64,000 nt of DNA from Epiperipatus broadwayi. Its lineage: Eukaryota > Onychophora > Udeonychophora > Euonychophora > Peripatidae. The position numbers and the translations under genes were made by a program. A model generated the notes under the pieces. The model saw only the letters and a list, made by a program, of their open reading frames with translations, ran no database searches and had not been told where the DNA came from. Below, piece after piece: positions 1 through 9,675 of the stretch. Every line of letters begins with the position of its first letter. Positions within the stretch are counted from its first letter, which is position 1. The stretch covers positions 248,001-312,000 of the forward strand of contig JAQFVV010006654.1 of the NCBI GenBank assembly GCA_028023455.1. The letters run 5' to 3'.

Positions 1-18
1 CACCATTAATAATAATCA

Positions 19-20
<2 letters not shown>

Positions 21-71
<51 letters not shown>
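21..71. repeat. (TA)n microsatellite
   Basis: About 50 bases of uninterrupted alternating T and A. It is the first of many TA tracts; several others in the window sit exactly at mobile-element edges. Confidence 0.95.
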
Positions 72-73
<2 letters not shown>

Positions 74-2860
74 TAACCTAAACTTTGGGAAAGTCGATTG
101 AGAACAACTTTGAAATCGAACAACGAATGTTGGAGTATTTACCTAATAATAGTAATAATAAGATTATGTTTACCCGGGCGCCAAATTGTAACTATGAAAT
201 TGTAATGCTCACCAGAGATCATCATTTATGCTTATTACTATAAGATACAATGAAGAAAGTAATTAAAATGAATATTAATACATCCAATTTAATTTATTAG
301 GGTCTTAATTTTGAACTTAATCACAATTATGTAAATAGTCTCATGACAAGTTATTACTGCTAACTAAATAACATAAACAACTTTCTTCCACAACTTTATA
401 TAGATATATGATCTCGAAGGTTAATCACAAGAATGTAATGTATATTTCTAATATATAAATGACTAGAAATAAGTCAGGAATTGCTGCAGAGAATTCGTAA
501 CTTATGTTTATAATATATACTATTAGATTATTATTTAATTCAAAGTAAAATAAAAAAATGTTATAAATCCTTCCCACTTCGTTTTCAGCATCTATTTCTT
601 TTAATAGTCACAATTATATAAGACTAAATGTCTGTGTTGTGTACTCCTTTATATTTTCTTAACTGCCAACTCTTAATTTTATTTCATTAAACACACAAAT
701 AGGTCTACAAGAATGGAATGTATCTTTTATTCCAGTTAATTCCAGTTTAATTATTATTATCAAAATAGTATTTCCCAATTTTTAACATTTACACTATTTG
801 ACTTCCAAGTTAGCTCTCTTAAATTTAATAATCGAAGTACTCAAATTTCTTAAGTTCTTGATCTGCTTGTGAGGTGCAATTATTAATTATTACGATGGAT
901 ATGATCCCATAAACTTTCTAAATTAAAATTTAATGTGAGTTTACTAGTGGAAATCATATTAAATACCAAAATCAGAAAAGGGATTTTATGTCTACTCTTA
1001 ATCTTTGTTACAGTGCAACGAACTAAATAACTAAGTTTAACATATCTGAATTGACTATTTTCTCTTATTTTATTTCATATCATCGGTTTGCCGTAGTACT
1101 TTTAAATCTATGACATTTTAAGAATCGGGTATATTCTTGATCCACATGAAATGATTGTTCCCCTTTTCAAAATACCTTTCTTGGTTGATATTTTATAAAG
1201 GTGAATTATGAAAATAAATTATGGAAATCAATCATGGAAATCAATTAACATAAGATAATGCGATCAAATAAATTATGGAAATCAACAAACATAAGACAAT
1301 TCATAAATTTAAATGTGATCTGGTATTAATACCTGCATTCATACTACGTTTATAAAATTGGTTATGGTAGTATATAGAATATACTTTTTTATAAGGCGGT
1401 GGAAGGTTTTAGATATCCAAAATATCAAAACACAGGACCCATATGTAAATTTATAACAATAACAAATATTTATTATCCTTAAATATGAAATAAACACACA
1501 TATATAGTATCACCACAAGCTCAGGTATTATATTCATTGTAAAATAAAATTTTAATTTCTTTCTATATGAAATTCACATTAACTACTATAAAAATATTAA
1601 TAATAATAAAAAATATCTATACTTTCACATTATTTAAATTTCCAAATTAAAGTTAATCATTGTTTTGACCCATATTTTAACTTTAATGTTAATGCGCTTA
1701 AGCACGAATCAGAATTCCGCATTTTAAATATAAATATGATATTATCACAAAACTTTAGCCAACAGCCTATTCAATTTCATGGCCCACTTTACTACAATAA
1801 CGATAAATTTAACTATTCCAACAAGCAATAATATCTTTTATCTTCTATGAAAAGATAATGTTAGATCCAAATTTTCTAACCATTCTTGATAATTAGTTGA
1901 AATATAAAACAATAGTTTTATATCCATGCATACTAAATATTCCTTGCTATTCCCCTGTAATCCTGATCATTATTTTACCAATCTAGCAACGGTATACATT
2001 TGGATAGGCTAGTATGTTGCCACAGCTTGACGATCTTTATATTTATCTTCCATAAACTCTGACTACAGATTGGCCACCGTATAAATTAAAGTAACTCTCT
2101 ATCATCCCCACATGAACACACACATCTAATTACAACACTAACCCTGTTATAGCAACTTTTATATTATCTTGCAAAAAACCCTCCATATATTACATATCAC
2201 TATGCAGCACTTTATAGCGCACATTAGTGTCTCAGTAAGGGAAATTAAACAATTTATTCATAACTTCAAATGTTAGCATTGGCCTGGGGACTGCCTTTTT
2301 TCTGAGGCTAAGCATTATATGAGGGGCTAGTCCCTGCACATTTACTTTTAATAGGCATGTAAAACATTTTACCACAACTATATAAATAATTCCCTACTCA
2401 GATAATAAGTACAAATGGAGCTGGGATGAAGTCCTCGATCTCCCAATGCCTAGTAATTAAATTATAAGATAGCTATTTTCTATCTGTCCCTTTGAGGTGA
2501 TAAGATAACTCTACCTCAGCAATAATCAACATTTACAGCTTCACACATACACCCACAGGGTGATTATAGTATTGATGTAAAATGAGAAGTTTTAACTGAT
2601 CATGAACAAAACCTACGAACTATATTAATTTTAAAAGTCAAGCACCCAGCAACACATCGCATCTACTTGTCCAGGCACAGCAACAATTATTCAAATACTT
2701 TTCACTCATCTAACAATAGGCATATAATTTTGCTAAAAAAATCTTTTTTTTGACAAATATATAAGCATTCATGCTTTCTCATTATTATACATTTAACACT
2801 TTTTCTTTTTTTTAAAACTTCAATAGTTTTCTTATAGGTCAAAATCATTTCTCTTTTTTT
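72..2860. other. AT-rich stretch without recognised genes
   Basis: I see no ORF with protein-like composition, no RNA gene and no clear repeat here. Scattered short homopolymer runs and an overall high AT content are all that is visible. Exons of a large host intron cannot be excluded by eye. Confidence 0.5.
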
Positions 2861-2861
2861 T

Positions 2862-2978
2862 GTATGTCATAGCATAGGTCGGGAGGTGAACCCACAACCA
2901 TCTGCAACCAACTACTTTCTTGCAAGGTGGCTGAAATGACCTCTCAGCTAACAATGCTTGACACCCCTATGAGTGTTA
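2862..2978 (-). mobile_element. tRNA-derived SINE copy
   Basis: Read on the minus strand the segment has a box A-like motif (TAGCTGAGAGGT) about 60 bases before a box B-like motif (GGTTCACCTCC). This is the internal RNA polymerase III promoter layout of a tRNA-derived SINE. It ends with a conserved tail (ATGCTATGACA) followed by an A-rich run, seen on the plus strand as a T run at about 2854-2861. Two more copies of the same family lie at about 45345-45458 and 53005-53105. No clear target duplication is visible around this copy. Confidence 0.65.
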
Positions 2979-4869
2979 AATATCTATTAAACATAATAGC
3001 AAACATATAAATAAAAGCAAAAGAAATAAACAATAAAACATTATGCATTGTCTCTTTGGTTTGGGTTCCTTCAGAGCTGAGTCTGAATATTTTGCAAGGT
3101 CAAGGCTAATTTAATAAAAAAAACATGCCCTTATTGGACATAAACACGATTTACCATTTTCAACTCACTGCCTTGGAAAACACATTTGGCTTATTTTAAT
3201 GATTATGGAAGCACATAAGATTATTTTCATTCAGAATGTAGGTACATTGATACTTGATATTTTCATATGTAATTGCAATAATTAAAACTGTTGAGAAGTA
3301 GTTCTGCAGATTACTTAACACTTTTGTTCCCAGGTTCGAATCCAGATGTTTGGTTTCACATTTTAGTCCATAACTTTATTTTTCTTTAAGCTTCTTTTTT
3401 TCTGAATTTTTTTTAGGAGAGAGACAAAAAAAATTTCAACAAAACTGGTGTTCTAGATGCTCTTTTCCCACATATATTCTTAAGTTTGATTTTATTAGTG
3501 ATGCAGAAGAATTGCTAATTTATTTTCAGCAATTATTTCCTCTATATTTGACAAGTGACTATTGCATATTTGAATGATTCAAATAAACTATATTGGCAAA
3601 TTAGTTCTTACTTACTGGTGTCACAATCAAGAAAAAAATTAAAAAGAGTGATGAGTATTTTAACTACATGTCCAATTATTATTAAAATCCAATTATTCCG
3701 TGAAGTTTTAAATTTATGCCATGGATAAAATATTGTTCCTGAGATCTCTTCTTTTAAATGAACTTTTAAAAGCCAAATATAAAGATTGAGATATAATGTA
3801 CAAAACTTTTTGCTGTGGACTAATTTTGCCATCATTGATTTTGAAGGAGAGACTCACACCCATTTATATATTTGTTTAGCCCATCATATTAATATATAAC
3901 TATATTTTCTTAAGTTTCGCCAACTGCTTTCTGAGACTAACTATCAGAGAAGAAGATCAGATATAGAACCACCAAGAGAATCCCCCTTTACTTCATTTGC
4001 ACTAGCTTTTATAAAAAAAAGCCACCTACAAGTTTTTTACTTTGATTCTCCTAATCTAGCACATATCTCAGACAACCTTTGACAACATTTGTTAAATGTT
4101 GGTTTTGGTTTATTGATTTTAGCACTGATTATGTTTATTTTATTTTTCTTAACACATTTTCTCCACTTTGATCTATGAGAAATATTCAAAAATATATATG
4201 TATAATTGCAGGTATTTTATAAAACTGATTTTGTATAAATAAATTTCTTCGTTAAAACATAAAATCAAATTTAAAACTGAAAACAATAACCAATTCCTGC
4301 AAAACCCATACAAAATATTTTTTTTACATTATACTATCAAATAGTATATAGTGCAATGTGTAAATTTCCATATAAAAAATCTATGCATACATCATACATA
4401 CACACCCATGCATGCACATATCCATAATACTAAATAGCAATCCACTTGTTCATATTCCTATCAATACAAAATATCTTTCATAATTTCCTGAAAATCTAAA
4501 CCTATTATCCTGTAAAAAAACTGACATACAAATACTATCTATGACAAGTTCAATTTCTATTTGTATTATCATTTTTTTATTTATTTATAAATATTATGAT
4601 TAATATAAATCAACATTTTAAAATATTACAGTGCATACAATAGTCAATCCCCCTTCCCTTTGCATAATAATATGCTATAATTTTAAATAAAATAAAACAT
4701 ATTTTTCTCTATACATTAAATTCAAGCCTCATGGTTATTAGTCTCTCCAAAAAAAGCTTTTAACTTTTGTTGACTTAAAATTTTTTTTACTCAGATATAG
4801 TTAAGAAATTAATCCTACTATTTATTTCCCAATCATTAGTTTCTTTAGGAAAAAAACTAAGTGTTACAA
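2979..4869. other. AT-rich stretch with an isolated box B-like motif
   Basis: No gene is recognised. A perfect box B-like string (GGTTCGAATCC) occurs at about 3333-3343. No convincing box A or cloverleaf lies upstream, so it is at most a decayed SINE or tRNA relic. Confidence 0.4.
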
Positions 4870-5040
4870 TATATATATATATATATATAATATTTGAAAC
4901 CAGGCAGTCTTCACAAACCTGGGAGCCCAATTGTAAGTATAGAAGATTTGAACTCAGATTTTCAAGCACCCTTCAACTATCCACACTATCTCATACAACT
5001 GATACACATGACCACACACATGTAGAAAAGATTAATAATC

Positions 5041-5084
5041 ACCAATATATGTATTTCATGGTAAACCAGCACTCATCAGTTGGT
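5041..5084 (-). ncRNA. Hammerhead ribozyme motif, type I (476-nt family, copy 1)
   Basis: On the minus strand the order is helix I 5' strand ACCAA, core CUGAUGA, helix II region, core GAAA, a short helix III (AUA/UAU with a 2-nt CA loop), A at the cleavage position, and helix I 3' strand UUGGU. All invariant core bases are present. Helix II is weakened by a C-C mismatch (GUGCU against ACCAU). Cleavage would be predicted after the A at 5046, just before UUGGU. Confidence 0.65.
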
Positions 5085-5674
5085 CCAGACTATCTTCTCT
5101 CACACATATATATAATCAATGCTCAGTTTATATTAAGATAGCAAATCTTCATACTTTAATGGACAGGCTTCAATCCACTGCAACCCCCAACTTTTCAGCC
5201 ATCCATATCATTGAAAATCTGATGATGAAAACTCAAATCCCGTGCTGATGCTAATATTATTGCCATGCCCATGTTGACCTGAAGTCACTCTGACCCCTCA
5301 TGTATAGGACAGTATCCATTAAATACATATAAGAGGGATGAACAGGATACAAGCTTAATATATAAATATTTGAAACCAGGCACTCTTCACAAACCTGGGA
5401 GTCCAATTGTAAATATAGAGGATATGAACTCAGATTTTTAAGCACCCTTCAACTATCCACACTATCTCATACAACTGATACACATGACCACACACATGTA
5501 GAAAGATTAATAATCACCAATATACACATTTCACCATCAGATTTTCAATGATATGGATGGCTGAAAAGTTGAAGGTTGCAGTGGATTGAAGCCTGTCCAT
5601 TAAAGTATGAAGATTTGCTATCTTAATATAAACTGAGCATTGATTATATATAGGTGTGAGAGATGATAGTCTGG

Positions 5675-5718
5675 ACCAACTGATGAGTGCTGGTTTAGCA
5701 TGAAATATGTATATTGGT
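5675..5718 (+). ncRNA. Hammerhead ribozyme motif, type I (476-nt family, copy 2, best preserved)
   Basis: Helix I is ACCAA (5675-5679) with UUGGU (5714-5718). The core is CUGAUGA (5680-5686) and GAAA (5702-5705). Helix II is GUGCU (5687-5691) with AGCAU (5697-5701), five pairs closed by G-U, around a GGUUU loop. Helix III is AUA/UAU with a 2-nt loop. The cleavage base is A5713, allowed by the H17 rule. Very short helix III stems are known from hammerheads in animal retroelements and satellites, which often act better as dimers. The next monomer repeats the motif 476 nt downstream. Confidence 0.8.
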
Positions 5719-6150
5719 GATTATTAATCTTTTCTACATGTGTGTGGCCATGTGTATCAGTTGTATGAGAAACTGTGGATAGTTGAAGGGTGCTTGAAAA
5801 TCTGAGTTCAAATTCTCTATACTTACAATTGGGCTCCCAGGTTTGTGAAGAGTGCCTGGTTTCAAATATTTACATATTAAGCTTGTATCCTGTCTATTCC
5901 TCTTATATGTATTTAATGGATACTGTCCTATACACAAGGGGTCAGAGTGACTTCAGGTCAACATGAGCATGGCAATAATATTAGTACCAGCAAGGGATTT
6001 GAGTTTTCATCATCAGATTTTCAATGATATGGATGGCTGAAAAGTTGGAGGTTGCAGTGGATTGAAGCCTGTCCATTAAAGTATGAAGATTTGCTATCTT
6101 AATATAAACTGAGCATTGATTATATATGTGTGTGAGAGATGATAGTCTGG

Positions 6151-6194
6151 ATGAACTGATGAGTACTGGTTTAGCATGAAATATGTATATTGGT
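6151..6194 (+). ncRNA. Hammerhead ribozyme motif, slightly decayed (476-nt family, copy 3)
   Basis: Lies exactly 476 nt after the best copy. The CUGAUGA core (6156-6162) and GAAA (6178-6181) are intact, as is helix III. Helix I 5' strand is ATGAA instead of ACCAA, giving one mismatch and one wobble against UUGGU. Helix II has an internal G-to-A change (GUACU). Confidence 0.65.
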
Positions 6195-6297
6195 GATTAT
6201 TAATCTTTTCTGCATGTGTGTGGTCATGTGTATCAGTTGTATGAGATAGTGTGGATAGTTGAAGGGTGCTTGAAAATCTGAGTTCAAATCCTCTATA

Positions 6298-6298
<1 letters not shown>

Positions 6299-6350
<52 letters not shown>
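6299..6350. repeat. (TA)n microsatellite between the 476-nt array and the PLE
   Basis: About 50 bases of alternating TA separating the inverted 476-nt array from the 3' flank of the Penelope-like element. Neither repeat extends into it. Confidence 0.95.
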
Positions 6351-6358
<8 letters not shown>

Positions 6359-6551
6359 TATTAATCAATGTCTGTATTCCAATTATAATAAAATTTATAT
6401 AATTATTCAAAACAATACAATAATTAATACAGTAAAACATTATTTTAAAAAATAAATATAATAGAAGTACTTTCAACTATCTATGTAGTCCTTATCAACT
6501 AGATTCAAATTGTATTAGAAAAAACCGTTACAAAAAGTAATACGTCATACA

Positions 6552-7683
6552 TCAATTTTCCCACAATTCATTAATTTTTATATTGGCGGCCTGTCTGTTT
6601 ATCAAATGTTGCTTTTCACTTTTTATTAACATAGCTTCTTTAATTTTGCATTTATTATTATTTCTTTCAATACACAAAATCTTAACTTTATCAAAATCAA
6701 AATCAAAACCATAATTACATGTTACATTATGATCAAAAAAATACTGATGGTGATACATCATCATTTCTAACATTCTCTTATCTTGATTTTTGTACTCATT
6801 TATATAACAACAAATGCTCCTTTGATCTTTTCTCCAATGTACATCAAGATTCCCCAATATATGCCTTCTCACAAACACACAGCCATTTATATATTGCACA
6901 ACTTTGACTTAAAATATCACATCTATTTTTTGAATTATTTATTAATCTATTTAAATTAGGAGTAGTATAAAATGCAACCTGACATATATTTTTATATATC
7001 TGTTTTATAAATTTCACTTGTTCATTACAAATAAATGGTATTGATATCCAAGTATATTTTACTTTATCAATATCTATAGCACTTAAAATATTTCTATTAT
7101 TATTAAACTTAGTAACAATATTATAAATTAATTTATGATCATATCCAACATTTAACAAATCCATAGTAAATGCATTTATGTTACTTATTTTATCAGAACT
7201 ATATTTACATAATTTATTATTCCTAAATAAAAATGATTTTAAACCGGATAATTTATGTGGTATTGGCACATTTGAATACCAAGGAATATATCCTCTTTTT
7301 TCAATATCTTTTATTACCATACAATAATCTAATTTATTTTTATTATGAGTAACTTTAATATCTAAATACTGAATTGTCATTTTTTTCTTCAAAAGATTTA
7401 CTCCATTTTAAACCTTCTAAACTATTTCATTCATTGAATAACAAATTTATGATATCTAAACTTCCACAAATGAAAACATCATCAACATACCTGTAATAAA
7501 TATTAATACCTTAGTAATATATATTATTATTAAGAATTATATCTTCATATCTTGATACTACAAAACTACATATTTGTGAAACTACAGGAAGTCCCATAGG
7601 CCATCCATTATCCATTTTATAATTTTCATTAAACATAGCATATATATTTTTATCAATAAAATATAATACATCATTTACAAATA
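6552..7683 (-). pseudogene. Penelope-like element: reverse transcriptase C-terminal half plus GIY-YIG endonuclease, broken
   Basis: Read on the minus strand from 7683 down, the translation shows the RT segment NGWPMGLPVVSQICS, matching the PMG-P-SP block, then YRYVDDVF (about 7478-7501) carrying the catalytic aspartates, then YLDIKV. Further on comes GYIPWYSNVP, typical of the region after the PLE RT palm. It ends with a GIY-YIG-type nuclease, AIYKW...AYIGES near 6844-6900, and a C-terminal tail. RT plus GIY-YIG in one polyprotein is diagnostic of Penelope-like elements. The copy lacks the RT N-terminus, has in-frame stops at about 7513 and 7432, and has a frameshift at about 6844-6899 where two ORFs overlap. 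It cannot make a full enzyme. It is followed downstream by its own 3' untranslated sequence and an inverted second 3' end. Confidence 0.85.
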
Positions 7684-7917
7684 TAAAAATTAATGAATTG
7701 AGGGAAAATTGATGTATGATGTATTATTTTTGTTTACATTCATAACGGTTTTTTCTAATACAATTTGAATCTAGTTGATAACAACTACATAGTTAGTTGA
7801 AAGTACTTTTTGAATCTAGTTGATAACAACTACATAGTTAGTTGAAAGTACTTCTATTATATTTGTTTTTTAAAATATTGTTTTACTGTATTAATTATTG
7901 TATTGTTTTGAATAATT
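7684..7917 (+). mobile_element. Second, inverted PLE 3' end fragment
   Basis: The plus strand at 7684 encodes only the last codons (KINEL, REN, stop) of the same PLE protein and then its 3' untranslated sequence, ending at a (TA)n tract. It abuts the 5'-truncated minus-strand copy head to head, with no spacer. Confidence 0.75.
7767..7856 (+). repeat. 45-bp tandem duplication in the PLE 3' end
   Basis: The string starting GAATCTAGTTGATAAC occurs at 7767 and again at 7812, spacing 45. It contains TTGATAA, a CAACTA/TAGTTG hairpin and GAAAGTAC, a layout reminiscent of a decayed hammerhead. The core has two deviations from CUGAUGA, so this is not a firm ribozyme call. The minus-oriented PLE end carries a single related copy near 6465-6510. 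Confidence 0.6.
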
Positions 7918-7934
7918 ATATATATATATATATA

Positions 7935-8245
7935 TGATAAACAAAAATGCAAGTTAAAAAACTTGCTAACGCTTGTATTTATGTCCACAGATGGCGTTCT
8001 ACCAAAAACACCGATCAAGCGTATGTTTTGTTTACATAAACGTTAGAGTAGCATTCACTATCTCTAACTATAATTCCACTTTCAGATCATGATTTCAAGC
8101 TATTTGCTATCATCAGTGAAAGACAGGAATAAAGAAACTAGATCTAAATACAAACTCTGAGCGTTTATGAAACAATTTCTATTCAGCTTGCAAGCGTGAA
8201 TTTTTTAGACACGTAATGTCTTCAAACTCAGCATAGCAAACCAGA
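7935..8245 (-). repeat. Single partial copy of the 400-nt ribozyme-bearing repeat
   Basis: Starts directly after a (TA)n tract (7917-7934) and matches the monomers of the array at 22975-24318 over about 300 bases. Shared parts include the CAAGTTAAAAAACTTG-type hairpin, the GATGGCGTT segment and the ACTCTGAGCGTTTA segment. It carries one complete hammerhead motif on the minus strand. The right end is a loss of similarity at about 8245. Confidence 0.85.
8079..8122 (-). ncRNA. Hammerhead ribozyme motif, type I (400-nt family, best core)
   Basis: On the minus strand: helix I CUUUCA (8122-8117) with UGAAAG (8084-8079), six perfect pairs. The core is CUGAUGA (8116-8110) and GAAA (8096-8093). Helix II has three pairs (AGC/GCU) flanked by a U-U apposition. 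Helix III is AUC/GAU with a 2-nt AU loop. The cleavage base is C (8085), so the predicted cut is AUC^U. Every invariant core nucleotide is present. In the other copies helix I reads CCUUCA/UGAAGG, a paired change that keeps the helix. Confidence 0.85.
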
Positions 8246-9320
8246 TATGTGAGCAAAGAAATTTAGACACATAGATTCAATTGTATTTTTTGATATTAAT
8301 AAACCTGAACAAAAAATGAACATGTGTGTAAAAGGTTGTTAGCTGAGCTAACTGAAAAATAAGAGTTGTGCATTGATTGCAACTTGAAGATCATTCACAT
8401 TTTTCAAATGTCTTTAATCATATATTGCAAGAATATTTAATAGAATGGAATTTATAAGTTTATTTTAATATTGTATATTTTTTTTTACAATTCAGTGGAG
8501 ACCATTAATAATCAATATAATAAATGCTCAGATAATACATATAGAAGAACAAAAAGATAAGATTCTATGTAAATTAAATTTATTTTGTTACTATTTGTCT
8601 GTCTGTTTTCATTGTAATATTAATGTACTTGTTAAGTATTTTATTATTTTTTCTTTTTTTTTTTCAGAAACAAGATTTAATCAAAATTTATGTGGACTTT
8701 ATTACAAAAGAAAATCTTTGTAGCATTTTATTGTATCTCCTTGTTTATCTGAAGATAATGTTTTAGAAGTTTCTATATAATTATTATTTTTTATTGATTT
8801 TTATATTTACTTACAGGCAATTCTTATTATCTTGGAAAAAAATTTACTGATTCTTTACTCAGTATTGCTATGTATTTTTTAAAAAGGACTGTATTTGAAT
8901 ATTAACCAATATAAAACAATTTATAAATGAAATGTTTTTTTTATGTTTATTTTGTAAATATAATCAACCAGTCACAGTAAAATGTAATAATTTGTTAATC
9001 AGTTTTTCTTTCTTACTGAACACCAGGAATTATTTTAAGTGACAAGTAGTAAATAAATTTTGAAACATATTCACTTACATAATTTATAAAATTAAATAGT
9101 AAAAATGTATAATAATTAAGTAAGATTATCAAAACTTTACTGAGATTCTTATTAACTTGCAATGTCTACAATGCAATTTTATAATAGTCTGATTGCTTTT
9201 GGTATATTATACAACTCTTAAGATATATTTTATTATATGTATATAATATTTCAAATTTAATTGTTATAAGCATTATTTATAGTAAATGCTATATTATTTA
9301 TATATAAAAAAATTAAAAAT
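8246..9320. other. AT-rich stretch, nothing recognised
   Basis: Only low-complexity AT-rich sequence with poly-T and poly-A runs. I see no protein-like ORF or repeat unit. Confidence 0.5.
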
Positions 9321-9322
9321 GT

Positions 9323-9675
9323 AGCCAGAAAATGAAATAAGATTATTTTTACTTAACTCAATTTGGAAGACTATTTTTTATAATCAGTAGATATAATGAA
9401 ATAAATGTTGTTCTTAATATTTTTGTTATTAGCTACAATACATTTTATAATATTTATTTTAAAAGGTAGAAAAAATACTTTAATTGTAAAAAGTGATTTA
9501 AATTATAGCCAGAAATGAGGAAAACACTTTTGTTCAATTAATAGCTTTTTTATAATCAATTGACTGCTTTTTTTTATAATCAGAGGTTATAATAAAATAA
9601 TTATGCTTCTTATTATTGTTGCTATTAGTTATAAAAACTTTTTTATATTTGTTTTAAAAATAGCCAAAAAAGCTG
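9323..9675. repeat. Diverged tandem repeat, units about 155-185 bp
   Basis: The string AGCCAGAAA...GA recurs at about 9323 and 9507 and begins again at 9662. Between them the units share a TTTTTTATAATCA-type block and a TTATTATTGTTGCTATTAG-type block. The copies are strongly diverged. Confidence 0.55.

Larger units (their letters stand above)
4890..6298. repeat. 476-nt tandem repeat array that switches strand (ribozyme-bearing family)
   Basis: The monomer starts near 4891 and recurs at about 5367, a spacing of 476. After about 1.35 plus-oriented units the sequence flips at 5533/5534 and continues as about 1.6 units in the opposite orientation; the string beginning CATCAGATTTTC recurs at 5535 and 6011, again 476 apart. 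The array is bounded on both sides by (TA)n tracts. Each complete monomer contains a type I hammerhead ribozyme motif. Related copies lie at 20884-21088, 29320-30055 and 46875-47430. Short ORFs here run through the repeat in several frames and are not genes. The arrangement resembles retrozyme or satellite-like hammerhead repeats known in animals. Confidence 0.9.
6383..7917. repeat. Inverted 3' ends (pLTR-like) of a Penelope-like element
   Basis: The segment about 6383-6570 is an inverted copy of about 7684-7917. Shared strings include the C-terminal codons (INEL, EN, stop), the following 3' untranslated sequence and a GAATCTAG-containing stretch. Two copies of the element's 3' end therefore point outward, while the 5' side of the longer copy is truncated at about 7683. 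Inverted pLTR arrangements are established for Penelope-like elements. The (TA)n tracts at 6299-6350 and 7917-7934 bound the whole structure. Confidence 0.75.

Noticed and set aside
3333-3343. Possible tRNA gene from a perfect box B
   Set aside because: No cloverleaf, acceptor stem or box A can be formed around it.
6171-6476. ORF with an IYIYIY run
   Set aside because: Runs through the (TA)n tract and the 476-nt repeat; a frame artefact. The same applies to 12897-13109 and 29216-29542.
7767-7856. Tandem hammerhead ribozymes in the first PLE
   Set aside because: The box reads TTGATAA, which breaks two required core positions, and helix I cannot be formed well; listed only as hammerhead-like.
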